Source: Candidatus Gastranaerophilales bacterium
GTDB taxonomy: Bacteria > Cyanobacteriota > Vampirovibrionia > Gastranaerophilales > Gastranaerophilaceae
Assembly (NCBI GenBank): GCA_944325595.1
Contig: CALVAQ010000009.1
Location: forward strand, 1-64,000
Length of the DNA: 64,000 nt
Direction of reading: 5' to 3'
Shown here: in pieces, positions 26,215-34,926 of the stretch
How the letters are laid out: each line of letters begins with the position of its first letter
Numbering within the stretch: the first letter of the stretch is position 1
The notes under the pieces: model-generated
Database searches by the model: none
Told to the model about the DNA's origin: nothing
What the model saw: the letters and a program-made list of their open reading frames with translations, nothing else
Made by a program: the position numbers and the translations under genes

Positions 26215-26278
26215 GTTGTTAAAAATCCCCGCATTCGTTATTATAATAATATATTATTCAGGAGATTTATGTCAAAAA

Positions 26279-26998
26279 ATGGCAAGATTTATTAACAGAA
26301 TTATAAACTACATACTGGAGAGACGAAAAAAACGTCTCGAAAAAGCAATGGATGCACTAAAACCCAAACGCTCCCGTGCCTCTTCGACAAAAACACATGT
26401 GGACGTATCCGAAACAATGGTTTTGTCATCTGAAACAGAAAAGATTTTGGAGACAATGGATGCTGAGGTAAAAAACATAGTCAAAGCCTGTTTGACAAAT
26501 CCTCAAAAACTTCTGGAATATATTCAGGAGCACGGAACCGCCGTATACAAAATTCCGCATGCAGACAAAATACTTGCAAAAATAAAAGAGGAAGAGGGTT
26601 TTATTGTTCCGCTCAAAGGGTGGAAAGCTTTTTATCTAAACTTTTTTGTTAATCTGTTATCACACAAAAAACCGGTTTTTTCGACAAAATCAGACGAAAT
26701 GTTTGTTCTTCGGGATATGGAGATAAATGTGTATTATATGCTCCATCAGTTCCACAAATGGTATGGTTTTAAAAAGAACCTGCCCGGATACGACGAGATG
26801 GCGCAGGAGCTTTTCAAAGAAAATCTGGAACATATGTCAGATACAAAAGAAATGTCTATTGATGAAATTCTGGCACTGAAAGATGCAATTGCCAGAGATG
26901 CGCAGGCTGCTGATTTTGTGATTAATCTGGCAAAAGAAAGTGCAGGCGCAAAAAAAGCACTCGACAAAATGAAAAACGACGGCGGAGCAGAGATTTAA
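26279..26998 (+). CDS. Hypothetical basic-to-acidic helical protein, start uncertain
   Basis: About 239 residues from the ATG at 26279 (MARFINRIINYILERRKK). The first 25 residues form an amphipathic basic helix and are followed by a Lys/Arg-rich stretch; the remainder is helical with one hydrophobic patch near WKAFYLNFFVNLL. No known domain is evident. The best ribosome site, CAGGAG, is correctly placed for an ATG at 26269 that is out of frame by one base and stops after eight codons. A one-base change in the A6 run (26273-26279) would join it to the main frame. Either a coupled mini-ORF or a homopolymer length variant is possible. Confidence 0.7.
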   Translation: MARFINRIINYILERRKKRLEKAMDALKPKRSRASSTKTHVDVSETMVLSSETEKILETMDAEVKNIVKACLTNPQKLLEYIQEHGTAVYKIPHADKILAKIKEEEGFIVPLKGWKAFYLNFFVNLLSHKKPVFSTKSDEMFVLRDMEINVYYMLHQFHKWYGFKKNLPGYDEMAQELFKENLEHMSDTKEMSIDEILALKDAIARDAQAADFVINLAKESAGAKKALDKMKNDGGAEI

Positions 26999-27066
26999 AT
27001 AGTATTGGTAATATTGTTTACCAATACATTCTTAGATTTTCATTATAGGAATAAAAACATAAAAAC

Positions 27067-27097
27067 TAAAAAAAGCCCGCTTGAAATACAAGCAGGC
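27067..27097 (-). terminator. Intrinsic terminator of the pilin-like gene
   Basis: GCCCGCTTG pairs with CAAGCAGGC around a five-base loop; on the minus strand seven T follow. Confidence 0.8.
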
Positions 27098-27147
27098 ACA
27101 TAAGCTATATTTATCATATGGAGTTCATATGATACTTTTTTTAAGTT

Positions 27148-27846
27148 CTACCATTCAATAATAACGTATCCCGGGGCACCATTGCCGCCTGTACCGCTTG
27201 TAGAACCGCTGACTCCGGCACCGCCATGACCATTATTATCCCTTCCTGTACAAGGACTCCATCTTCCTTGTCCGGCTCCGCCGCCATGCGCAACAATAAG
27301 ATCTTTTTCCTTTTCGTTTGTATAAATAACCCAAATACGCGAATCTCCGCCAGCGCTTCCATGATAACTATCGCCGGAATTGATAGGACCTTTGGAGCCT
27401 GCTTTCATTCTGATTTCTTTAACATCATCGCCTATTTCAAATTCAGCATAACCAAGTCCGCCGGCACCTCCGGTACCGGCATTTTTATTGCCAATAGCAG
27501 TACAATTTCATCTGCCGCCGCCGCCAACCGCAGTAAGCGAGAAGTTACGCACATTGAGAGGAGAATCGAATACACAACAGTCGTTTACAGCTTGCCCGTT
27601 TATTTCGCACGTTGTATTGCATTTTGTCCATTTGTCAGGGTTATCTTTGTTCCCCATTCCTTTTTTCCAATATACAGCCTCTCCGTTGCTGTTGCGTGTA
27701 GCCATCCATATACCTTTGTTTGGATTGCTGTCTTTTTTCACAATTTTTTTTGCAACAGGCACACTCAAAAGAGTCAAAATTCCGATTATCAAAATAGTAA
27801 TCATCGCTTCCGCAAGTGAAAAACCACACTTTCTATTTTTATGCAT
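27148..27846 (-). pseudogene. Type IV pilin-like protein with glycine-rich tip, broken by in-frame TGA
   Basis: The start is the ATG at 27846 behind GGAGAG. The N-terminus has a prepilin peptidase site and hydrophobic stalk (KCGFSLAEAMITILIIGIL, cleavage before Phe). The next about 90 residues are a small Cys-containing head. A TGA at 27508-27510 interrupts the frame just after VGGGGR; the same frame continues without another stop for 119 codons through a Gly-rich domain ending GAPGYVIIEW, like phage-fibre or adhesin Gly-rich domains. One base (GGA to TGA) explains the break. TGA is a true stop elsewhere here, so this is a nonsense mutation, a sequence error or stop read-through. The truncated product would have 112 residues. 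Confidence 0.75.
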
Positions 27847-27952
27847 ATTCTCTCCATATTTGTACACACTATAATGGAGAATAAAATCCCCATTATTCCT
27901 ATAATACAAGTATTTTCAATGCATTAAAACAAAATCGCAAAGACACAATCCA

Positions 27953-27975
27953 GCTTTTCTTATAGAAAAGCTTGT
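27953..27975. repeat. Inverted repeat in a gene-free spacer
   Basis: AGCTTTTC and GAAAAGCT form a hairpin in the spacer between the pilin-like gene and the minus-strand gene ending at 28094. No T-run follows on either strand, so it is not a clear terminator. Confidence 0.4.
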
Positions 27976-28093
27976 CTCGTCTGGCTTTTGGGGTCAAGAG
28001 CCTATCTTAACATTTCTTAACATTTTGTGTTTATTAAGTTTTGAAAAATTAACTATTGTAAATAAAAAAAACAAATTTTTATTTTTAAAAAAT

Positions 28094-29323
28094 TCAAATT
28101 TTTTCTTGTGTACTATTTTTGGGCAGTTTTATTTTGAAAATATCATAGTTGGAATCAGAAAAATCTTTTTCGATTTCTATAACATCTTTTCTGTTAAACA
28201 GTCTAAGCAGTTTATTAAAATTGTAATCATCCATTTTTGTATATTTTTTGGAAATTACTTCCTGGCTCTGAATATTCTTTGTTTCATCATATTTTGTTTT
28301 ATCTGCTTTATACAATGTGTCGGAACAACATTTACCTTTTTCGAGAATTACTTCTCTGTACGGGACGTTGTTTTCATAATAGTAAGTTTTTATTGTATTA
28401 AAGTTTGGATAAAATCTTTCAGTAACAATTTGTCCGTTCCTGTAAATCAAAGCATGATGATTTTTGTATGTTCGGTCGAGGTAAAAAGTCTTTTCGCCGG
28501 TATTTGGATTATATTTTGCACCACTGATAAGCTCATTGTCCATTGCCTTAAAAGTTTTGTCTCTGAGCAGATTTCCGGATTCGCCATATTCGTACACAGT
28601 ATATGTATCTGTTCCTACGCCTTTTGCTTTTGGATTCTGGTACTTTGTAAAATAGTGGATATCGGATCTGACAATTTTTTCATTTTCTGCATCATACAAG
28701 TCCGTTTTTTGAAAATCTGTTTCCGTGTAGATGGTTTTTGTCAATCTGTTTTTTTCGTCGTAAAAAAACTTGGTTACATTTTTAAAACCATTGCCTTGTT
28801 CGGTAATTTCTACAGGCTTTTGCCTTTCGCTGTAAAGTGTTGTTATTGTTTCCACAGAAGCAGGAAAATCAGATGATTTTTTTGTTTCAATTTTTTTAAC
28901 CAGAACGCCTTTGCGGTTATAGTTTTCTTCAACGGGTAAATCCTGCGAATTATACTTAATTCGTTTTAACAATATTTTTTCATCGTCAGAAGCATATTCA
29001 TTCGTTATTTTTATTGTTTTTCCGTCATTTTCAAAAACTGTTTCTTTAACATTAGCATCTTGAGGATATTCTTTCATTCTTATGATTTTGTCAGAACTAT
29101 CAAGGTAAATTTCTTTTACCACCCGTCCGCTGCCATCTTTTTGTGCCAGTTTTTTTATGTTTGTTTTCGGGTCAACAGAAAAAACCGTATTAAAATAAAT
29201 CGACGCAAAATCAGATGCATCTGTTCTTGATTCTCTTTTTTTGAAAGAAATATTTCTGTCATAGGGTTTGGAAAATTGTTTATTTATATAAAACTTAGCG
29301 GGAGAAATTTGTACAATAGCCAT
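28094..29323 (-). CDS. YD/MORN-type beta-repeat protein with N-terminal tag
   Basis: A 409-residue protein. Its first 30 residues carry the bipartite tag: AKFYIN (9-14) and NISFKK (24-29). The rest is a chain of short beta-hairpin repeats of about 20 residues, with the pattern Lys-x-x-x-Tyr-Asp/Asn-x-x-Asn/Gly-x-Leu/Val (for example KFFYDEKNRLTKTIY, YEYGESGNLLRDKTF, IYRNGQIVTERFYP). These resemble YD or DUF2963-like repeats that form an elongated sheet. There is no signal peptide and no membrane segment. A structural or binding role is inferred. It is followed on the same strand by the pilin-like gene and preceded by the 106-residue gene. Confidence 0.75.
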   Translation of the reverse strand: MAIVQISPAKFYINKQFSKPYDRNISFKKRESRTDASDFASIYFNTVFSVDPKTNIKKLAQKDGSGRVVKEIYLDSSDKIIRMKEYPQDANVKETVFENDGKTIKITNEYASDDEKILLKRIKYNSQDLPVEENYNRKGVLVKKIETKKSSDFPASVETITTLYSERQKPVEITEQGNGFKNVTKFFYDEKNRLTKTIYTETDFQKTDLYDAENEKIVRSDIHYFTKYQNPKAKGVGTDTYTVYEYGESGNLLRDKTFKAMDNELISGAKYNPNTGEKTFYLDRTYKNHHALIYRNGQIVTERFYPNFNTIKTYYYENNVPYREVILEKGKCCSDTLYKADKTKYDETKNIQSQEVISKKYTKMDDYNFNKLLRLFNRKDVIEIEKDFSDSNYDIFKIKLPKNSTQEKI

Positions 29324-29349
29324 TTACTTACCTTCAAAATTTATTACAA

Positions 29350-29670
29350 CTATTTTATTTTTATATCAGCCAGCCTTTTCACTGCAGCGATGAATGCATT
29401 TTCAACTCTTTGCAAAGAACCTTTTATTTTTCTTGTTTCAACCGTTCTCCAGCCGCCCTGAGCAGTTTTGTGCTGAAATGCGGAAGTAAACATATCATCA
29501 GATATCGTCAGACAAGTTCTGGATACGGGAGACATATCGATTGTGTAATTCGAAGTTTGAGAAGGAACGAATTTTTTTGTAATTCTCATATCCATATCTT
29601 TCAATACTCTATTTGTTATTTCACGTGCTTTTTTCGGGTTCCTTACTATACGGGAAATCCTATCTGACAT
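29350..29670 (-). CDS. Hypothetical small basic protein
   Basis: A 106-residue soluble protein with GGAGAAGGA before the ATG. It opens with a basic helix (DRISRIVRNPKKAREITNRVLK), then a beta-rich middle with SPVSRTCLTISDD and a Trp-containing turn, and a closing helix. It starts 26 bases upstream of the YD-repeat gene start and is in the same orientation, so the two are likely co-transcribed. No family recognised. Confidence 0.7.
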   Translation of the reverse strand: MSDRISRIVRNPKKAREITNRVLKDMDMRITKKFVPSQTSNYTIDMSPVSRTCLTISDDMFTSAFQHKTAQGGWRTVETRKIKGSLQRVENAFIAAVKRLADIKIK

Positions 29671-29782
29671 CTTATCCTTCTCCTTTTCTGTGATTAGACC
29701 TCGAATGAGTTTTAAATATTTTTAAATGTATAATTCCCGTAAAAATATTTTTTGCTAGTTTGTAAACAAAAATTAAAAAAGG

Positions 29783-29817
29783 AAATAAAAAAAACCGCTT
29801 TAAAAAGCGGTTTTTTA
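29783..29817 (-). terminator. Intrinsic terminator of feoAB-merR
   Basis: AAACCGCTTT pairs with AAAGCGGTTT; eight T follow on the minus strand. The stop codon of the MerR gene overlaps the stem edge. Confidence 0.88.
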
Positions 29818-30231
29818 TACTGCCTGACTTTCGTGTTTTACCTTGTTCATCGGGTTCCATTCGTCTTTCAGATTGTTTTCTATAAGATTTTGATAGAATT
29901 TTTCTTTGTAATCAAGCATATCAAGCTGTTTTTTTAGCTCTCTCATCTGTTGTTTTGCTTTTTGCTTGGTCTCTTGAATAATTTTGTATCTCTCGAGGAT
30001 AGTAGAGTCGCCCATTATACATAAATCTATATATTTTTTTATTGCCTTATTCTCTGTTCCTACAGAACGCAGACATTTCACAATTTTTACCCATGCAATA
30101 TCGTCCTCCGAAAACAGTCTGATATTGTTTTGATTTCTTTTCAAGAAAGGGAAAAATCCGCTTTTTGCCCAGAATCTGAGTGTGTGCTCCGAAACATCTG
30201 TCTTTTGTGCAACTTCTTTTATTGTATACAT
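29815..30231 (-). CDS. MerR-family transcriptional regulator
   Basis: A 138-residue regulator from the ATG at 30231, which has a strong GGAGG site; upstream Met codons overlap feoB and lack one. Residues 1-70 form the winged helix of MerR proteins (YTIKEVAQKTDVSEHTLRFWAKSGF), followed by a coiled-coil dimerisation helix (about 85-125). The C-terminus is short, with no Cys or His cluster for a metal and no drug-binding domain, so the signal is unknown. It lies 59 bases after feoAB on the same strand, ahead of a terminator; control of feoAB is inferred from position only. Confidence 0.88.
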   Translation of the reverse strand: MYTIKEVAQKTDVSEHTLRFWAKSGFFPFLKRNQNNIRLFSEDDIAWVKIVKCLRSVGTENKAIKKYIDLCIMGDSTILERYKIIQETKQKAKQQMRELKKQLDMLDYKEKFYQNLIENNLKDEWNPMNKVKHESQAV

Positions 30232-30290
30232 ACAGCCTCCTGAAAATATTTTATCATGAAAAGTTTGCCTGATAGTAACTCTCAAAATTT

Positions 30291-32663
30291 TCAGAATATT
30301 AAAGAGCCGATGCTGTATACAATATATGCAACAAGCCATGCAATTGAGCACTGTGTCAGGACAACCAGCAGCGCATATCGTTTGCCGAGTTCTCTTTTTA
30401 CGGTGGCTATTGCGGCAACGCAGGGTGTGTACAAAAGAGAAAAAACGAGAAAAACAAACGCACTCAAAGGTGTAAATAACAGCGGCAGTTTGTCTGTTTC
30501 TCCGTCAAGAAGCACGCTCAATGTACTTACGACACTTTCTTTTGCCATAAATCCCGTAATAAAAGCAGTGGACACCCTCCAATCAACTATCCCGAGAGGT
30601 TTAAACACAGGAACAAGGAAATTTCCCAGCAGGGCAAGAAGGCTGTCAGCGGAATTTGCAACAAGGTTCAGTCTGGTATCAAAGGTTTCCAAAAACCAGA
30701 TGGCTATTGTTGCCCAGAAAATTATAGTAAAAGCACGTGTTACAAAGTCTTTTGCTTTTGTATAAATCAATCTGTAAACATTAACGGCACTCGGCATTCT
30801 GTAGTTTGGCAGCTCCATTACAAAAGGAACAGGTTCACCTTTGAATACAAAAAATTTCATAAAGTAAGCAAAAATAATCCCGACCAATATCCCTATCAGA
30901 TACATACTGATTACAACAAGCACCTGATATTTTGCAAAGAAAGCTGCCGTAAAAAGTGCATATATAGGGAGTTTTGCCGAACAACTCATAAACGGGGTCA
31001 GAAAAATAGTCATCTTTCTGTCACGCTCTGAGGGCAGTGTTCTGGTTGCCATAATCGCAGGAACAGAACAGCCGAAACCGATTAGCATAGGTACAAAACT
31101 TCTTCCGGAAAGACCAATCTTCCTCAACAGTTTGTCCATAACAAATGCAACTCTTGCCATATAGCCCGTATCTTCCAGAATAGACAGGAAGAAAAATAAA
31201 ACGACAATTACCGGCAGAAAACTCAAAACACTTCCGACACCTGCAAAAATGCCGTCTATTATCAAAGAGTGAACAACGGGATTTAGCCCGTATGCCGTCA
31301 ATAAGCTGTCTATATAGTTTGTAAAAATTTCAATACCATTTTCCGTAAGGTCAGAAAGGAAAATTCCTACAGGACCGAAGGTTATGTAGAAAATAAAAGC
31401 CATAATGCACAAGAAAGCAAGAATGGCAGTATATTTTCCTGTCAAAATTTTATCTATGCCTGCAGAAAATTTGTATGCGGCAGTTTCCGACGGACGGTAA
31501 ACAAAATCATCAGCAAGCTTTTCTATGAAAGTAAATCTCATATCGGCAAGAGCGGCTTCTTTGTCCAGCCCCCGTTCCTCTTCCATTGTTTTTATAATCT
31601 GTTTGCAGTTTTCTGTTTCCTGTTCGTCCAGATTGAGGGCTTTTATAATAAGTTCATCACCCTCTGTGATTTTTGTTGCGGCAAATCTGACCGGAATTTC
31701 GGCAGCTTTTGCATGGTCTTCTATAAGGTATATGATTGAGTGTATGCATCTGTGCACGGCACCTTCTTTTCCGTCATCGGCAGCACAAAAATCCAATCTG
31801 CCGGGGTGCTCTTCGTATTTTGCAACATTAAGGGCATGTTCAACAAGCTCTTCTATACCCTGATTTTTAGATGCTGAAATAGGTATAACAGGAACGCCCA
31901 GTGCAGCTTCAAGTCCGTTTACATCAATACTGCCGCCGCTTTCGTTCACTTCATCCATCATGTTCAGTGCTATAACCATAGGAACATCGAGTTCTATGAG
32001 CTGCATTGTTAAAAGCATATTGCGTTCTATATTTGTTGCATCGATGATGTTGATAATACCGTCCGGTTTTTCATTGAGTATGAAATTTCTTGTAACAATC
32101 TCTTCATTGCTGTATGGTGACAGAGAATAAATCCCCGGAAGGTCGGTTATTGTCACATCTTTGTACCCTTTTAGAATTCCGTCAGTTCTGTCAACAGTAA
32201 CTCCGGGGAAGTTTCCGACATGCTGGTTTGAGCCTGTAAGTTTGTTAAAAAGGGTTGTTTTTCCACAGTTTTGATTTCCTGCAAGAGCAAAAAGAAGTTT
32301 TGTTTTAAGCTTTGTTTTTCCGCTTTTTCTTGTTCTGTAAAGGTGTGTTTCGCCTTTTCGGGTGTGTTCAATATCCTGAAAGCCTTTTGTTTTCTCAGGG
32401 CAATCGTGAGCATTGTGGATATCTTTTATTACAATTTTTGATGCATCCGCTTTTCTTAGAGTCAGTTCATACCCTCTTACCCGAATTTCCAGAGGATCTC
32501 CCATCGGCGCTGATTTTATCAGAGTAACTTCCACACCCGGCGTAAGCCCCATATCAAGAATATGATGCCGGAGCGCTCTATCCTCGCAGTTGATTTCTTC
32601 TATTATCGCATCTTTGCCTTTTGCAAGTGTATCAAGAGTTGTTTTTTTTATAGTTTTTTCCAT
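30291..32663 (-). CDS. feoB: Ferrous iron transporter, FeoA-FeoB fusion
   Basis: A 790-residue inner membrane Fe(II) importer. Residues 1-80 are a FeoA SH3-like domain (LRHHILDMGLTPGVEVTL). After a linker comes the FeoB G domain: G1 GNQNCGKTT, G2/T region VGNFPGVTVDRTDG, G3 DLPGIYS, G4 NMMD. A GDI-like helical domain is followed by about ten membrane helices with two Gate motifs (CSVPAIMATR in the first, CVAAIATVKREL in the second). FeoA fused to FeoB is known from Bacteroidetes and others. It indicates anaerobic or low-oxygen iron uptake. Transcription probably continues into the MerR gene. Confidence 0.96.
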   Translation of the reverse strand: MEKTIKKTTLDTLAKGKDAIIEEINCEDRALRHHILDMGLTPGVEVTLIKSAPMGDPLEIRVRGYELTLRKADASKIVIKDIHNAHDCPEKTKGFQDIEHTRKGETHLYRTRKSGKTKLKTKLLFALAGNQNCGKTTLFNKLTGSNQHVGNFPGVTVDRTDGILKGYKDVTITDLPGIYSLSPYSNEEIVTRNFILNEKPDGIINIIDATNIERNMLLTMQLIELDVPMVIALNMMDEVNESGGSIDVNGLEAALGVPVIPISASKNQGIEELVEHALNVAKYEEHPGRLDFCAADDGKEGAVHRCIHSIIYLIEDHAKAAEIPVRFAATKITEGDELIIKALNLDEQETENCKQIIKTMEEERGLDKEAALADMRFTFIEKLADDFVYRPSETAAYKFSAGIDKILTGKYTAILAFLCIMAFIFYITFGPVGIFLSDLTENGIEIFTNYIDSLLTAYGLNPVVHSLIIDGIFAGVGSVLSFLPVIVVLFFFLSILEDTGYMARVAFVMDKLLRKIGLSGRSFVPMLIGFGCSVPAIMATRTLPSERDRKMTIFLTPFMSCSAKLPIYALFTAAFFAKYQVLVVISMYLIGILVGIIFAYFMKFFVFKGEPVPFVMELPNYRMPSAVNVYRLIYTKAKDFVTRAFTIIFWATIAIWFLETFDTRLNLVANSADSLLALLGNFLVPVFKPLGIVDWRVSTAFITGFMAKESVVSTLSVLLDGETDKLPLLFTPLSAFVFLVFSLLYTPCVAAIATVKRELGKRYALLVVLTQCSIAWLVAYIVYSIGSLIF

Positions 32664-32680
32664 GGAATTATTCCTTGCTA

Positions 32681-32699
32681 ATGGATATTATATCTCCAT
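32681..32699 (-). promoter_or_regulatory. Palindrome over the likely -10 box of feoAB
   Basis: ATGGAGATATAATATCCAT is a near-perfect inverted repeat with TATAAT at its centre, 18 bases before the feoAB start. The -35 is poor. The position suits an iron-responsive regulator, but it is not a good match to the classical Fur box. Confidence 0.45.
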
Positions 32700-32741
32700 C
32701 AGCAGGAATCATACTGCATCAGACGGTCTATTTTTATCCAC

Positions 32742-32775
32742 AAACAAAAGCCTTTGCACATATTTTTGCAAAGGC
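32742..32775 (-). terminator. Probable terminator after the flagellar genes
   Basis: GCCTTTGCA pairs with TGCAAAGGC around an eight-base loop; on the minus strand the sequence continues TTTTGTTTG. It separates the flagellar genes from feoAB. Confidence 0.7.
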
Positions 32776-32811
32776 ATTATAAATTAGGAATTTATTTTGT
32801 GTTGATAAAAA

Positions 32812-33648
32812 TTATGAACTAATCAGCTGCAAGACCTCCTGCAGAAGTTGTTTGTTCGTCTGGATAAGTTTGTTTGCGACATCCATCTGCATTTTTGCTT
32901 CCTGATAGTATGTGATGTTTGTTTTGAAATCACAGTTGGACATTTCCAAAAGCCCGCCTCTGACTTCGCCGCGACCGATTACGGGTCTGCCGGATTCTTC
33001 TGTTTCAATGAATTCACCCTGTTTGATTTCGTACAAGCCTTCAGGATTGTGGAAGTTCATGATAGCGAGTTTGTACAAAGGTACGACATTTCTTCCGCCG
33101 TCAGATTTTCCGTAAAGAATTCCGTCGCCTTTGAATTCAAATTCATCGTATTTTCCCAGATATTTACCGTTGTTCGGGTCAATCCAAAGTTTTATGTTTG
33201 TTGTCGGAATATTCACCGCACCGCCTCTGATACCTGTTTCTGCATAAATATCGGCATCAATCGGTTTTGTACCCTGCATTATTTCACCTTTGTCGTTCAA
33301 GATATAGCCCTGAACGGTCATGCCTGACGGGTTTCTGTATACACCTTCTTTGTCGAAAGTGAATTCACCAAGTCTTGAATATACAATTTGTCCGTCGTCT
33401 CTTCTGAGGGTAAAGTAGCCTTCACCTTCAAGAAAAACGTTTTCATTTGAAGTACCCGGTGTTGATTTACCCTGACCGACATTTTTGTTAAATCCGTCAA
33501 TAATGGCGGAGTTCAAAAATGTTTTGAAGGAAGCTTTTGTTTCTCTATAACCCGGAGTGTATATGTTTGCAAGGTTTTCGGAGATTGCATCCATCCAGTC
33601 GTTTGTAGCTTTTTGAGTATTTAGAGCGTTTACAAATGAATCATTCAT
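32812..33648 (-). CDS. Flagellar hook-basal body protein (FlgE/FlgF/FlgG family)
   Basis: A 278-residue rod or hook protein. The N-terminus has the conserved rod-family helix ending SENLANIYTPGYRE, and the C-terminal helix ends with KMQMDVANKLIQTNKQLLQEVL, the pair that forms the axial coiled core. In between are VFLEGEGYFTL and YSRLGEFTFDKEG, as in FlgF/FlgG/FlgE. The length (278) fits FlgF or FlgG better than a hook protein. It begins two bases after the FliK-like gene. The family is certain; the exact position in the axial structure is not. Confidence 0.88.
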   Translation of the reverse strand: MNDSFVNALNTQKATNDWMDAISENLANIYTPGYRETKASFKTFLNSAIIDGFNKNVGQGKSTPGTSNENVFLEGEGYFTLRRDDGQIVYSRLGEFTFDKEGVYRNPSGMTVQGYILNDKGEIMQGTKPIDADIYAETGIRGGAVNIPTTNIKLWIDPNNGKYLGKYDEFEFKGDGILYGKSDGGRNVVPLYKLAIMNFHNPEGLYEIKQGEFIETEESGRPVIGRGEVRGGLLEMSNCDFKTNITYYQEAKMQMDVANKLIQTNKQLLQEVLQLISS

Positions 33649-33650
33649 TC

Positions 33651-34412
33651 TTACTCTCCTTTATTTTGTTGTTGATTTTGTCTGCGTTCACGGTTGTTCT
33701 GGTTTGACTGCCTGTACATCAAATCGTTGTAAGGCAGGTTTTGTTCATCAAACTTTTGTCTCAATGAAGCAATATTGTTTCGAAGATATGCTTCTACCGC
33801 TTTATCAGCAGGGATAAAGTCTGCTGAGATTTTTCCTTTTGAATCTATTTTCAAAATTACGGAACATTTGTTGTCAAAGTCCAGTCTGACGGGCTGTCCG
33901 TCTTTGTATGCTTTTGCTATCAAATCTGTCAGAACTTTTGATGTCTGCTGGGTTTTGTAGGTTGGACCTATTTCGTCTGCAAATTTTATGAGGTTAAGAT
34001 TTTCTCCGTTTTGCTGGAGTGCATACTGTTTGTTTTCAACAAGGTCTATAAAGAATTTTGCATCATCTTTTGACATCTTCAGCGTTGAAAAGTTATAAAT
34101 ATTTTTAAAATTTTTGCCGTTTGAAATCACATCAAAACCAAACTTGTTTACATAATCCTCATTTACACTCATATTTTGATTCTGGTTTTGAAGATTTTGC
34201 TGCTCAAGACTAACCTTGTCCGTATTTTTAGGTTCTTCAAGGTATTTTTTAAATTCGTTTGTTTTCTCAGAGGTTTTGTCGTCTTTTGCTTCTTCAGCTT
34301 TTTTTGTCGTATCAATCTTTTCGGAGTTTGAAGAAGCGGCCGGTTTTTCAACCGTCTGTGTTTGAGTTTGTGTTTCTGTTGATGCTGTTGTGCTACTTGC
34401 TGAGATATTCAT
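33651..34412 (-). CDS. fliK: FliK-like flagellar hook-length control protein
   Basis: About 253 residues from the ATG at 34412, which has AAGGA at a fair distance; another ATG at 34430 is possible. The first 100 residues are Ser/Thr/Gln/Lys-rich and disordered, as in the ruler part of FliK. The C-terminus resembles the substrate-specificity switch domain (VRLDFDNKCSVILKIDSKGK, then AYLRNNIASLRQKFDEQNL), though the LxPxxLG motif is not intact. A basic, Gln/Asn-rich tail follows. The start lies inside the end of fliJ (20-base overlap). Identification rests on weak similarity plus context. Confidence 0.6.
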   Translation of the reverse strand: MNISASSTTASTETQTQTQTVEKPAASSNSEKIDTTKKAEEAKDDKTSEKTNEFKKYLEEPKNTDKVSLEQQNLQNQNQNMSVNEDYVNKFGFDVISNGKNFKNIYNFSTLKMSKDDAKFFIDLVENKQYALQQNGENLNLIKFADEIGPTYKTQQTSKVLTDLIAKAYKDGQPVRLDFDNKCSVILKIDSKGKISADFIPADKAVEAYLRNNIASLRQKFDEQNLPYNDLMYRQSNQNNRERRQNQQQNKGE

Positions 34413-34926
34413 TTGAATTTGTTCCTTCATTCAAATCTTCGTTGTATAGAGGGTTTTTCATCAATTCTTGAAGTTCTTCTTGTTCTTCTTCTTTTTTTTC
34501 TTGGGATTTTGCAAAGTACTTTTGGATTGCAACCTCAGAAAGAAGTTTGAGTTCTGCCTTTTTTTCTTCTTCTATGTATGTTTCTCTGGCATGTTCTTTG
34601 TGTTTTTCAAGTACTTTGACAGCTTTTTCGAGTTCTCGCAGCTTGTCTTTTTCTTTGTCGAGTTCTTCTTGTGCCTTTTGTCTGTCAGCTTCGAGATTTT
34701 CACCTTTCACATACAAATGCTTCAGGTAATTGTCATAGGCTTCATACATTGTAAAATCAGCCTGTCTCATATTGGTTCTGGTAGAAGCAATTTCCTGATT
34801 GTTTCTTTCAATCAAACCTTCTATTTTGAGTACCAGTGCCTGAGCATTTCTTACAACCTGAAGTTGTTCTTCTTTTTTTCTGATTCTGAAATCCAGAATT
34901 TTTTGAAGTCGATAACGAAAAGGCAT
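34393..34926 (-). CDS. fliJ: Flagellar export chaperone FliJ
   Basis: A 177-residue, almost entirely coiled-coil protein starting FRYRLQKILDFRIRKKEEQ, the recognised FliJ opening. FliJ is the central stalk of the flagellar export ATPase (with FliI/FliH) and escorts chaperones. Length is slightly above the usual 145-150 because of a Glu/Lys-rich C-terminal tail, which overlaps the next gene. FliI would normally precede it; the region upstream is instead a 267-base spacer leading to a divergent gene. Confidence 0.85.
   Translation of the reverse strand: MPFRYRLQKILDFRIRKKEEQLQVVRNAQALVLKIEGLIERNNQEIASTRTNMRQADFTMYEAYDNYLKHLYVKGENLEADRQKAQEELDKEKDKLRELEKAVKVLEKHKEHARETYIEEEKKAELKLLSEVAIQKYFAKSQEKKEEEQEELQELMKNPLYNEDLNEGTNSNEYLSK

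Noticed and set aside
27148-27846. UGA recoded as Gly or Trp genome-wide
   Set aside because: TGA ends the TolC, ABC ATPase and cytidylyltransferase genes in the expected places, so the standard code applies.
28025-28876. A 283-codon plus-strand frame opposite the YD-repeat gene
   Set aside because: It is rich in Phe, Cys and Ile as antisense frames of Lys/Asp/Asn-rich genes are, has no ribosome site, and the opposite strand gives a coherent repeat protein.
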